In this document: piece after piece, positions 32,263-41,657 of the stretch
How the letters are laid out: each line of letters begins with the position of its first letter
Position numbering within the stretch: position 1 is the first letter of the stretch
NCBI GenBank assembly: GCA_014529385.2
Contig: CM043962.1
Span: forward strand, 85,868,180-85,932,179
DNA: 64,000 nucleotides
Source: Adiantum capillus-veneris
Taxonomy: Eukaryota > Streptophyta > Polypodiopsida > Polypodiales > Pteridaceae
Direction: 5' to 3'
Notes under the pieces: generated by a model
Database searches by the model: none
Told to the model about the DNA's origin: nothing
What the model saw: only the letters and a program-made list of their open reading frames with translations
Translations under genes and position numbers: made by a program

Positions 32263-32837
32263 AAGAAAGGCCAGAAAGTTCAAAAGCAGCTGAGAGACAT
32301 GGCAGAAAAGGCAGATAAAAAGCAGAATTGGTACCACATGGCGTGGGACCTGCACCAAATCAAATGAATGAAAGTACAGACTTTGCCGCTTTTAGGGCAA
32401 AGTGAAGGATCAAGAAGCTCTTTTGAAGGAGCCAAGACCAACTTTTTCTCACTTGAAATTGGTGGCTCGATTTGGAATTACGCCCGACAAACTGACGCCA
32501 CAGGCGGAGGTAGTTCGACTGGCACCCGGATACGGAATGTTGCCATTACACCGAGCATTGGCAAACTTCGTTTGCAATGTTTGCAATGCTCAGGGGTGTT
32601 CAGGGCACGCGAGTGATGTTCTACTCGGAATCCCTTGGTACCACAAGAACTACGCCATGGTTGACTACCGGGCCGAGAAAGCGACTTTGACAAATGAAGG
32701 GCTCAGAGATTGTACTTTATGAACTTCAGTTTGTTTACTCATTCTTTTGGGAGAGAACTGAACGATGGATAAATGTCGAATATGTTTTGACCTGAACAAA
32801 AGAATGCCAAGATTTTTTTTCTCCACACTCATGCTGA
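32263..32837 (+). pseudogene. Degraded protease region (element F)
   Basis: Short frames keep GITPDKLTPQAEVVRLAP, CNAQGCSGHASDVLLGIPWY and EKATLTNEG, aligned to the protease and linker of B and D. The FFDGGAKANF active-site segment is deleted to a few residues around 32430 (KEPRPTFSHL in the wrong phase). Confidence 0.65.
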
Positions 32838-34268
32838 TTGCTTTTTAGAGGGCCTGAAGATCATACCATTGATCTGATACCTGGAAGCACGCCACCGAAC
32901 CGGCCACCTTACCGTGTGAGCCGAGCACAGAATGAAGAGATTATGAACCAATCGGAAGACCTCTTGGAAAAGGGTCTTGTCCAGCCTAGTACTTCACCGT
33001 ATTGCTCTCCACTGTTGTTGGTTTTGAAGAAAGACGGATCTTGGAGAATGTGCATCGATTTTAGAGCTCTCAACAAAATCACCATCAAGAACAGATTTCC
33101 GATTCCGAAGATTGATGATATACTCGACAGATTACAGGGATCCTCGTGCTTTAGCAAGATTGATCTGAAGAGTGGATATCATCAAATCAGAATCGCGCCG
33201 GGAGACGTCTACAAGACAACTTTTCGGACGACTTTTGGGTTATTTGAGTTTTTGGTGATGCCTTTTGGCTTAACCAATGCTCCTGCGACATTTAACCGAA
33301 TGATGGACAGGATTTTTCGAGAGTACAGACTATTTGTTGGCACTTTCTTTGACGACATCATTGTTTTCTCCAAGAATGAGGCAAAACACGGAGATGATCT
33401 GCTTCACGTCTTTCAGGCATTACGAGATCACAAGTTAGTGATTAATGCAAAGGAAAGTGAATTTTTCCTACCAGAGATACACTTTTTGGGACACATTGTC
33501 TCAACAGCAGGAGTGCAACTGGATCCTGCCAAGATAGAGACTATACGTGATTGGCCGGATTTGAAGAATGTCCATGAAGTTGAAAGCTTCTTGGCACTGT
33601 GTTCGTACTATAGGCGGTTCATTCAAAAGTTTGCAGAGGTTGCTTCCCCTTTGCATATCTTGACACAAAAAGGAGTACCTTTCTCGTGGGGACCCACAGA
33701 GGTGACTACCTTTCAGACATTGAAAGAGAAATCGACTACAGGACCAGTTTTGACTTTGTTGAACTTGCAGAAGTCATTTGAAGTATATTGTGATGCTTGT
33801 GGTCATAGTCTGGGTGCGGTCTTAATGCAAGAAGGCCATGTCATTGCCTATGAGAGCCAATTGTTTTCAAGGCCGGAATTAACAGTACAGATATGTGAGA
33901 AAGAGCTTTTGGCGGCTATCCATGCTCTTATTCAGTGGCGACATTACCTACTCGGAGTCGGTTTTACAATTTTTACAGATGATGGGAGTTTACGCTACTT
34001 CTTGTCACGAAAGCAATTATCTGAAAAAGCAAATGCGGTGAGCAAACATCTTGTCACGGTTTACTTCCGGATTGTCCATGTGCATGGACAGAAGAAATTG
34101 GTGGCAAATACTTTGTCCCGAAAACCGTTGGTTCTAGCTATTTCCGCGATACATCATAGAAACTTCGAGGTATTGGTTGGTCAGTATCGCCACAGATATA
34201 GATTTTGCAGATGTATTCCGTTGAATACAGAAAGGGGAGATGGTAGCGGACTATTCCATTCGGAATAG
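32838..34268 (+). CDS. Reverse transcriptase and RNase H (element F)
   Basis: A 476-codon frame, the longest real coding frame of the window. RT motifs are [32 protein letters not shown] (catalytic Asp), [15 protein letters not shown] and GTFFDDIIVFS, and the connection is CSYYRRFIQKFAEVASPL. RNase H has EVYCDACGHSLGAVLMQEG, EKELLAAIHALIQW and FTDDGSLRYFLSRK (TDH-type motif with D in place of H). It continues to ISAIHHRNFEVLV and ends by frameshift at the integrase zinc domain. In the polyprotein it would convert element RNA to DNA. Confidence 0.9.
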   Translation: MLFRGPEDHTIDLIPGSTPPNRPPYRVSRAQNEEIMNQSEDLLEKGLVQPSTSPYCSPLLLVLKKDGSWRMCIDFRALNKITIKNRFPIPKIDDILDRLQGSSCFSKIDLKSGYHQIRIAPGDVYKTTFRTTFGLFEFLVMPFGLTNAPATFNRMMDRIFREYRLFVGTFFDDIIVFSKNEAKHGDDLLHVFQALRDHKLVINAKESEFFLPEIHFLGHIVSTAGVQLDPAKIETIRDWPDLKNVHEVESFLALCSYYRRFIQKFAEVASPLHILTQKGVPFSWGPTEVTTFQTLKEKSTTGPVLTLLNLQKSFEVYCDACGHSLGAVLMQEGHVIAYESQLFSRPELTVQICEKELLAAIHALIQWRHYLLGVGFTIFTDDGSLRYFLSRKQLSEKANAVSKHLVTVYFRIVHVHGQKKLVANTLSRKPLVLAISAIHHRNFEVLVGQYRHRYRFCRCIPLNTERGDGSGLFHSE

Positions 34269-34998
34269 CTACTTGATGAAGAAAACCATGTTGAGCATTG
34301 CACAGCCGTTGAGGGAAAAGGTTATGACTGAATGCCACCGTCCACCATTTACGGGTCACCGCGGCATTGCTACCACCTTGAAAGGGGTAGAGAGATACTT
34401 ATTTTGGTCGAGACTCAAGAAGGATGTGGAAGAGTTTGTGCGCAGTATGCCAGAAGGTCAAGTTTTGACAGGTATAAAGCACAAGGATTGTTACAGCCTT
34501 CTTACCCATACCCACCCGCCCCTGCAATGGATTTCATTTTTGGTCTCCCGAGAACACAGAATGGTCACGATGATTTTCCGATTACATGGCATGCCTGAGA
34601 CGATTGTCTCCGACAGAGACCCCAGATTTACGAGTTTGTTTTGGAAGGCAATTTGGGAGAACATTGGCACGCGGTTGCAGTTCTCATCATCATTCCACTT
34701 GCAAACTGACGGGCAATCTGAGATTGCCAATTCAGTGGTTTTTGATTTATTAAAGTCTTGTATCTCGAATCAGAAGACTCAATCGGAAAAGTACTTACCT
34801 TTGGTGGAATTTGCCTACAATAACACGATACACTCTTCGACGGGGAAGACGCCATTTGAGATTGTTGAAAGTGTTGCAAAGGTTCCACCCTTCCTAAGCA
34901 CGAAAGATAAGATTTTTGAAGCGGATGAATATACACGAGATTTGGATACAGCTTTTGCCAAGGTTCGCGAGACTTTGCAAAAGTCTCAAGAACGATAG
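34240..34998 (+). pseudogene. Integrase with deleted first catalytic site (element F)
   Basis: The frame has HRPPFTGHRGIATTLKG (His pair), but the C-x2-C reads RSMPEGQV after a small deletion. The GIWTVIDRFSK block is missing: sequence passes from NGHDD directly to the FRLHGMPETIV segment. The second Asp (SDRDPRFTSLFW), FHLQTDGQSEIANS and YNNTIHSSTGKTPFEI remain. A stop at 34996 separates the C-terminus. Confidence 0.8.
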
Positions 34999-35000
34999 AA

Positions 35001-35490
35001 AAAGGCAGCGTATCGCCATCGTCGCGACTTGAAATTGAAGGAGGATGATTGGGTGCTCTTACGTTTTGAGAAGGCACGCCGAAGAAAGAAAAAGGGAAAG
35101 GAGAGGCTTTTTCCAAAGCTTAGTATGCGATACTACGGACCTTTCCAGATCACTGAAAAGATATATGATGTCTCCTTCCAATTGAAACTGCCAGATACTT
35201 GGAGGATTCACAATGCATTTCATGTGAGTCTCTTGAAACCTTTTAAGGGTGATGTGCCTCATCATGGGGAGCCTAATGAGCAACCCGAAGTGGAAGAAAA
35301 CGAGGAGATCCTTGTTCCTTAACAGATTTTGGCACATAAGGATACGAAGAATAAAGGTAAAGTCCGAAGGCGGTTCTTGGTTAAGTTCAAGAACTATCCT
35401 GCATTGGATGCAAAGTGGATGGAGGAGGAGGACCTAGCAGATACTCCTCAGATTGTGAAACTTTACCTCAATGCTTTTGGTTTAGCATAG
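35001..35490 (+). pseudogene. Integrase C-terminus and chromodomain (element F)
   Basis: [35 protein letters not shown] and [16 protein letters not shown] form the integrase C-terminal domain. After one stop at 35320 the chromodomain follows in frame (KGKVRRRFLVKFKNYPALD, KWMEEEDLADTPQ). The element polyprotein ends near 35490. Confidence 0.75.
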
Positions 35491-36086
35491 TCTACTCCAA
35501 ACGAAACCCAGAATTCAGCTTGGCCGGAGATATGGTGCAGTGGGATGCACAACAGGGGAGTCACTCCGCTCCTTTGTCAACAGATGCCTTGATTTTGATA
35601 CTAAAGTCATTGATGTCTCTTCTCTTTGAGCTTCAGGGATATTGAGAGTTGACAGTATTCTGCTGGATGACTTTATGAAATGGAATTCCTGATTATGATA
35701 CTGATTTGTTCTTGACTTCTCTTAAGTGCAGGAACTGATAGACGAAATGACTGCAGCATTTTGGTCTGATTGATCTCGAATAGACATGGTTGCAATAGGG
35801 GTTAGTCAATCGGACATCGATGAGGTCCCGATTGGATCTAGATGCGATTGCTAGCTACATTGCCGATAAATCATGGTCTAAGATCTGAATAAATGTTGAA
35901 TGTCATGTGATGTCCTATGATGTCTAGTGATGTCCTGTGATGTGACTGTTGATTTGGTACATGTGCTAGATGTGTGTTCCTAGTACGTAGGTACTAACAG
36001 TCAGTGTCTGTTAAGACGGTTTATGGCTTTTGTCGGTTTTGCAGGCGTGATCGAGGGCAATTACAATGCTTTCAAGAGGGGGGTTA
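35491..36086 (+). other. 3' untranslated tail and polypurine tract (element F)
   Basis: No gene. TGTGATGTCC/TAGTGATGTCC-like units repeat near 35910-35945 and match E's tail. It ends TTTCAAGAGGGGGGTTA immediately before the LTR, the polypurine tract. Confidence 0.7.
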
Positions 36087-36413
36087 TGTCACAAAGTGAT
36101 GACGTGGCTATCGAGAGCAGAAACTGCCGAAAACCCTAATTCCTGTAAACCCTAATTCCTACAAACCCTAATTCTTGCAAACCCTAATTTTTGCCAGAAA
36201 CCCAAATTTGTAAAAACCCTAATTTCTAGAAACCCTAACGCTAATTGCAAGCTGAAACCCTAACCTGGCGGCTGAAATGCCACCCGGTAGCAGTACGGAT
36301 GTTTCTGGATTTTTCGGAGCTGAAAAAAAGCCAACCTAGCGACACAATTTTGCTTTTTGGGCTCTACGCTTTGGAGATAGAGAGAGAAGGGAATACTTGC
36401 TTTATTTTACTCT

Positions 36414-36468
<55 letters not shown>

Positions 36469-36787
36469 TTGCTTTTATTTTTGGAAGCTTTTGGGGCTCT
36501 GCTTTTGGGCATCCTTGTAATCTTTAAATAAACGGTTCAGGGCTCACTCTGCAGAGCATCTGGACGCAAAGTCTGAGAGTGAAACCCTAACCGCTCTCTT
36601 GTACTTTGACATTGATTTAATACAATATAGAAATATCGAAAGGGGCACCAGTCTTTGGGGCCAATAACTCTAGGCACGGAACTGCGTCGGGTCAGTGCAA
36701 ATCTATTGTGATCTGTGAATTGTTTTGAAGTGGCTATTTAGTGTTGTGGTGATTGATTCTTGACTTGGAGTGTCCAAGTCTGTTACA
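36087..36787 (+). repeat. 3' LTR of element F (701 bp)
   Basis: It pairs with 30012-30712. It has more AAACCCTAA-type units in 36130-36270 than the 5' copy and a GA run at 36417-36465; compensating indels keep the length equal. Confidence 0.95.
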
Positions 36788-37128
36788 TCTTCATGAGGGG
36801 GTTCTTTAGACCTCGACTCGAGAGCCAAGATCGGTGCTTCATGATTAATCGTCTCTACAATGATGTTAGCTTCACTAGAGAAAGTATCAACTAACACATC
36901 ATCCTTGTGAACAATCACATCATCTTCATGCAAATCATCATGCTTGTCATTATCATCATGCTTGTCATTATCATGCAAATCATCATGCTTGTCATTATCA
37001 TCATGCTTGTCATTATCATCATGCTTGTCATTATCATCTTCATGCAAATCATCATGCTTGTCATTATCATGCAATTCATCATGCTTGTCATTATCATTCA
37101 AATCATCATGCTTATCATTGTCATTCAA
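36788..37128 (-). CDS. Asp/His-rich repeat frame of element C (split by F)
   Basis: The minus strand encodes about ten repeats of the type NDKHDD/LHDNDKHDD, then VDTFSSEANIIVETINHEAP and ALESRSKEPP, where F interrupts it. The DNA is a 15-bp minisatellite (about 36915-37130). Upstream on minus, an ATG-led stretch near 37190 (MDTLHGGDEHEGGKEE) is in another phase by one base and may be the original start. I know no family with this composition. Acidic repeats with His could bind metal or nucleoprotein, but that is speculation. Confidence 0.5.
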
Positions 37129-37693
37129 ATCACGCCTGGTGGGAAAAATTCTTCTTTGCCACCCTCATGCTCATCACCTCCATGCAAAGTATCCATACCG
37201 CTTCAGGTGATGACCATCCATTGAAGTCGTGGGTTCCTAAGTTCACACGGAACTTGGGTTCTCGTGGGTCTTGGGTTCTTGAGGGTCTTGAGTTCTTGAT
37301 TCTTGAGTGCTTTGAGGTTCTTGAGTTCTTGAGGGTCTTGAGGTTCTTCTTTCACTTGCAATCTATGTTAGAGAAGGATCTTCTCTTCACCCGAGTTCTA
37401 CTCTTTTCCGCGGGCGCACCCCTTGGCGGCCTTGTGCTCATACCAAGGTTGCTTTTTCCCACCTCACGTCGATTGGCCGGCCGCTAAGTGCACGGTCCGC
37501 TCTCAATGAGTGAAAAGAGGCACAAGGGGAGGCTGGACAAGCCCTTCTTTCTTTGGGTTTCTGTCACTCTTCAAAAACACGATTAGGAATCGACACGCCC
37601 AAGAAATCTTGGGTTACGTGTGACCGCAACAAGCAAAAAAAAATTATGTGGTTCTTGTGGTTCTTTCCTTGAGTGATACAGAACACTGCAAAA
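37129..37693 (-). other. Leader region of element C
   Basis: Between the primer-binding site and the repeat frame. It contains GT/TC-rich direct repeats of the type TTGAGGGTCTTGAGTTC near 37270-37350. Apart from the short ATG-led stretch near 37190 no coding frame is recognised. Confidence 0.45.
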
Positions 37694-37705
37694 GCTCTGA
37701 TACCA
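37694..37705 (-). promoter_or_regulatory. Primer-binding site (initiator tRNA-Met), element C
   Basis: The minus strand reads LTR end CTTACA, one base, then TGGTATCAGAGC. This fixes the element orientation as minus. Confidence 0.9.
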
Positions 37706-37706
37706 A

Positions 37707-38907
37707 TGTAAGATGCAGCGGAAGTGAATGTTGAACTTTGCTCAAGATGAATGCTCCGAATTGTGCTCAAGGGTTCCTTTTACTTACGGAAGGGAGAGCC
37801 TTCCGTTCCTTTAGTGAGAGAGTGCAATGGACACAAACAAAGTGGTGAACACTGTGAATGAAGGTGCTGAGACTGAGAGATAGAGAGAGAAGAATACGAC
37901 ACCAGAATGTTGTCAAACCCTCCTCCGAAGGCCCCACTCTCTATGGCGAGAGCCGTCTACTATTGATTGCACAAATTTCTACAATGCTTGGACTTGCCGA
38001 CGATGTCGACGACAATGAGGACGATGACGAGATGGGCTGAAATCTGAAAATGCTAATGGCTGAAATCTGGAAATCTTTATCTGCTGAATTCTGACTCTAT
38101 GTCGATGGCGATGATGCGACGACGACGCGTCGAAAACGCAAATGCTGAAATCTGTGTTTTTCGAGCTGAATCTGCAAACTATGCTGAATCCGACCATGCG
38201 ACGAGGAACTGTTGCGGGAAGGTGACATCTTCGAGGTTCGGGACTTGTTCTACGATGTCTGACTGCTGAAAACTGAAAACGCTGGTCCTTGATGTCTTGT
38301 CGCGACGGAACTGCAAAACGTTGGCTACTATGTTGCTCCAAAAATGCTAGGGCTGAATTCTGTTGCCGCTGTGGATTCTGCTAACGCTAGGGCTGATCTG
38401 AGGTCGTACTATCGCCAGGTTGCTGCAATGAAAAAACGCTGGCTGATCTTGGTGCAAAATGCTAGGTCAATGCTGATGCAGAAAACGCTAGGCATGTTGT
38501 CTTGTGGGGTCTTGTTGAGAAGGTGCCTGTTGAGCAAGTGTTCCTGCTGCCTCTACTCCCAGAAAGTGCTAGCGCTAGGTTTCTATATATACAAACTTAG
38601 CATAATTGCCCTACCTAGTTCCCAACAAAAGTCACTTAAAAATAATAAGTGAAAAATGTCAAAAATAGGAAAAATAGGTCAATGCACTGTAAAAATGCTC
38701 ATGATGGGTTCTGATGGAAATCTGATGATCATGTTGTGTGCAACCAAAGGATATGCATCTATTCTAAGTGTCTGGACATGCACGGTCTGCGAACAGACTC
38801 ACAAAAGTGCCAGATCACTTCTTATTCTAGACTGACTTGATTGAATTGAACCCTTGTCATGTTGTAGCTTGTCCACGGACACATAGGGTTGGATGTGTCA
38901 CGTGACA
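37707..38907 (-). repeat. 5' LTR of element C (1201 bp)
   Basis: Pairs with 27908-29157. On plus it runs from TGTAAGATGCAGCGG to CACGTGACA, followed by GATAG. Confidence 0.9.
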
Positions 38908-38912
38908 GATAG

Positions 38913-39452
38913 TCGACCACGGCGTTGTTCTTGTGGTACCAAGGGATTCCTAGGAGGACGTCACACCATTCCAAAGGCATGATGTAAAAGTCCTCGTGCC
39001 CTAAATATCCCTCACAATGCAAACGAAGTTTGCCAATGACAGGTGTAATGGCTACATCCCGTCCGAGCACCGCTAGAACTGCCTCTGCCGGTGGCTCCAT
39101 CTTGTCGGGCATAATTTTGAGTCGAGCCGCCAATTCAAGTGAAATGAAGTTGGCCTTGGTTCCTCCATCGATTAAAAATGAGGGCTTCCTAATCTTTTAC
39201 TTTGTCCCATGCACGACAAAGTTTCGTAGTTTCATCCATCTGGCTTGGGTCGGTTCCCATGCAATCTGGTACCAATCCTGCTTTCATCTTGCCTTTTCTG
39301 CCACGTTCTTCTGTTGCTCTAGAACTCTCAGGCCTTTCTTCAGTTTGTCCTCGTTGTGCCTTTTTGGGGCACTTTGCGGAGATGTGCCCTTGTTCCCTGC
39401 AACCAAAACACTTCCCCTCTTTGAAATAGTCTGCTATCTGTTCTGCAGTCAA
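38913..39452 (-). pseudogene. Zinc knuckle and protease, proximal part (element D)
   Basis: 39452-39189 has EGKCFGCREQGHISAKCPKK (intact CCHC) and MKAGLVPDCMGTD. After a frameshift in the protease active-site region (~39160), 39133-38913 has PPAEAVLAVLGRDVAITPV, HCEGYLGHEDFYIMPL and LLGIPWYHKNNAVVDY. It is cut at 38912 by element C and resumes at 27907. Confidence 0.78.
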
Positions 39453-40842
39453 TTGGAGTCGTGCATCCTTCTTTTTCTAGGAGTTCTTCTTCTTGCTATT
39501 GTCGTTTGTCGAGTTCTATCCGGTCCTTTGTGTCAAAACTTCATCAGTGGGGTAGGTCAAGTTACCCAAATGTATTGAGACCCCTCTTTGCATGTCCCAT
39601 CAGTTGTTGTATAGACTCGGATTTTGCTCAAGGCAGTAATCTCGGATCTTTTTAGGGAGTCTGCAGCAAAACCGCTCAATCTGTCCTTTGAAAGTGACCT
39701 TAAACAAAGAAGTCGGTAGAAAAGAATCCCAAAATCTTTAACAATATGCGTCTAAAGTGTCACCCTTGGTCATCCAAAGATGGTTCAAAGCGGTTCTCAC
39801 ATCTCGTTCGTTATGTTGGGTCAACCAAGAAGAAATAAAGAGCCGTTTGAACTTTAACCACTTGGTCAGGGTTTCTTTCCTGAGATTAAGTGTGGACCAC
39901 CATGTTCGTGCATTTCCCTTCAAAAACGATGCTGCCCTCCTAATCTTGAAGAGCTCTGAGTAGTGTCCTCCAAAGAAGGCTATATCAAACTGCTGAATGA
40001 AAGCCAAAGCCTGCGGAGCATCTCGGAATCCGGAAAAGGATTCAAATTTCACTAATTGTCCACCCTCTTTAAATTCCTTTGTCTCTTTGTTTTTGTCTTT
40101 GAAGAAAGTGTACTAATTGGCTCTGTAAAAGTGTTTCTTCTTTGCATAAAACATGTGATCGTTAGAGTCCGAACTCTCAGAGGATGACTCCTCCGTAGAA
40201 CTGTCAGAAACTAGTCGGAATTTGATCTTCTTTGCCTTTTTCTTGTTCTTTCCAAAACTTTGTTTCTTGCTTCGCTTCTTGCCCTTCTTGTCCTCCTCGC
40301 TCGAGTCAGCAGAGGAAGAGCTAGAAAAAATGTAGGAAGAAGAACTAGGTAGTCCTTCAAAACGCACATGCTTCTTCTGTTTTTGAGCAGTTGCAAAAGA
40401 AGATTGATGGCCCAAGTAACCGAGGTAGTCAGTCCCCTTGTTGCGCTTCTTCAATTGCTTTTTCAATGACTTCTTCATGTCTAGAAGTTAATTGATTCGG
40501 GTCTCGACAACATCATGGAGTTCTTTTTCAGAGAACATCCTCAGAGTAGGAGGTTTCTTGATTGCCGGTTTGATTGGTGTCTCAATGGCTTTCTGCCAAA
40601 AAGTATGCACTGCATCCATCGGGTGCCATGTCAAAAATTTGGCATATTGAGGATCCTTGGCAAACTAAAGCATCTGCTTTGCGCACTCATCAACCTGCTG
40701 TTGACGTTGCATCTCCATGAGTTTATACTGCAAGGGAGGAGGTGGCCCGTACTCATTCTCCCGATAATCCGCTTGAATTTCTCGTACTGCCTCCCGCTTC
40801 AGAGGTGGTAGATGGAGTCGTCTGATTTTTTTCGGAATCCAT
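39453..40842 (-). pseudogene. Gag (element D)
   Basis: The start is MDSEKNQTTPS at 40842. Frames 40478-40113 (basic KKSLKKQLKKRNKG, Ser stretch, KKHFYRAN then stop) and 40052-39738 (FESFSGFRDAPQALAF, IQQFDIAFFGGHYSE, GNARTWWSTLNLRK, LDAYC then stop) cover linker and capsid. A poorly kept segment to 39453 matches the HAKRGF segment of F. Several stops. Confidence 0.75.
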
Positions 40843-40894
40843 AGGTGCCGGGAGAAGAAGGATCTGATTTCCCGGTAGAAGAGAAATCGGTCGT

Positions 40895-40906
40895 GCTTTG
40901 ATACCA
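40895..40906 (-). promoter_or_regulatory. Primer-binding site, element D
   Basis: The minus strand reads TGGTATCAAAGC one base after the LTR end TGTTATA. One mismatch each to the sites of B, C and F. Confidence 0.8.
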
Positions 40907-40907
40907 C

Positions 40908-41475
40908 TATAACAAACTTGGGCACCCCAAGTCTAGGTTCTATCGCAACACAAGAGATATTCACTTAAAACACTTCACAATTTATTGAATCGACCCGTGC
41001 CAAGAGAGATTGGCCCCAAAGACTAGTGCCCTTTTGGTTTTTTTTTTTTAATTAATCTTTGAGCAAAGTACAACTTCCGTGGGTCCTCAGCTCTCAGACT
41101 CTGCGTCTAGATGGCCTGAGAAGTAAGGCCCTTGGGTCCCTTTTATTCTTACATAGGGATGCTAAAAGCAGAGCCCCCAAAAGCAAAAACTCAAAAGCTC
41201 TTGGTTCCCAAAAGCAATTAGCTCTCAAATCTACCAACAAAAACAGCCAACGTAAAAAGCGAAAATCCGTACGCATGGCCACGTCAGCATGTCAACACAA
41301 AAAGTGGGAAATCCGTACGTTGTGCCACGTCAATCAATCAGCGTGATTTTCGAAAATCTGTACAGCGTGCAACGTCAGCCTGTCCATACCGCTGCCACGT
41401 CAGTCTGGCCGTACAATGCCACGTCAACAGCCTGACTATCCACGGGTGGTCATGCCACATCATCAATTTGTGACA
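40908..41475 (-). repeat. 5' LTR of element D (568 bp)
   Basis: The minus strand starts TGTCACAAATTGATGATGTG at 41475 and ends TGTTATA at 40908. U3 holds CCACGTCA-type motifs at about 41279, 41325, 41371, 41395, 41419 and a variant at 41455. The shared module lies at 41010-41050. Confidence 0.85.
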
Positions 41476-41657
41476 CCCCCTGGCCCCATATATAGGAGTG
41501 CCCAAGGTGGGCGCACAGCTCAAGTGGGTGGCCGGCCCCAAACTCAGGCGGTCGTACAAGGTACAACCGAGACTATGGGTGGCCAACCCAAAGACACTAG
41601 CCGTACAAGGAAGTGCCCTAGACCTGTGTGAAGCAACAGAGTGGTGTAAATCTAACA

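Larger units (their letters stand above)
30012..36787 (+). mobile_element. Element F: complete-ended Ty3/gypsy, TSD TCTTC
   Basis: Both LTRs are 701 bp (30012-30712, 36087-36787), start TGTCACAAAGTGATGACG and end TGTTACA. TCTTC flanks both sides (30007-30011 and 36788-36792). Inside lie an initiator-Met primer-binding site, gag, protease remnant, RT-RNase H, integrase, chromodomain, 3' tail and a polypurine tract. It is the most complete gypsy copy here, but gag has frameshifts and integrase has lost its first catalytic Asp by deletion. Confidence 0.95.
27908..38907 (-). mobile_element. Element C: non-autonomous LTR retrotransposon, TSD GATAG
   Basis: Two long direct repeats, 27908-29157 (1250 bp) and 37707-38907 (1201 bp), run from TGTAAG to CACGTGACA on the plus strand, so the element reads TGTCACGTG...CTTACA on minus. 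An initiator-Met primer-binding site lies inside the right LTR and a purine tract inside the left. GATAG flanks both sides (27903-27907, 38908-38912). Without element F the internal region is only ~1.77 kb and has no protease, RT or integrase, only two unknown reading frames. Such elements must use enzymes of others. Confidence 0.9.
25614..41475 (-). mobile_element. Element D: Ty3/gypsy split by elements C and F
   Basis: The minus-strand 5' LTR (41475-40908) and gag and protease (40842-38913) continue, after removal of element C (27908-38907), into linker, RT, RNase H and integrase down to 25614. The rest of integrase, the chromodomain and the 3' LTR are missing at the junction with E. D is inserted in the left LTR of element M. 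Confidence 0.88.

Noticed and set aside
36907-37224. Hydrophobic Ile/Met/Val-rich plus-strand frame that looks like a membrane protein
   Set aside because: It is the antisense of the 15-bp minisatellite that codes NDKHDD on the minus strand; the composition follows from the repeat.
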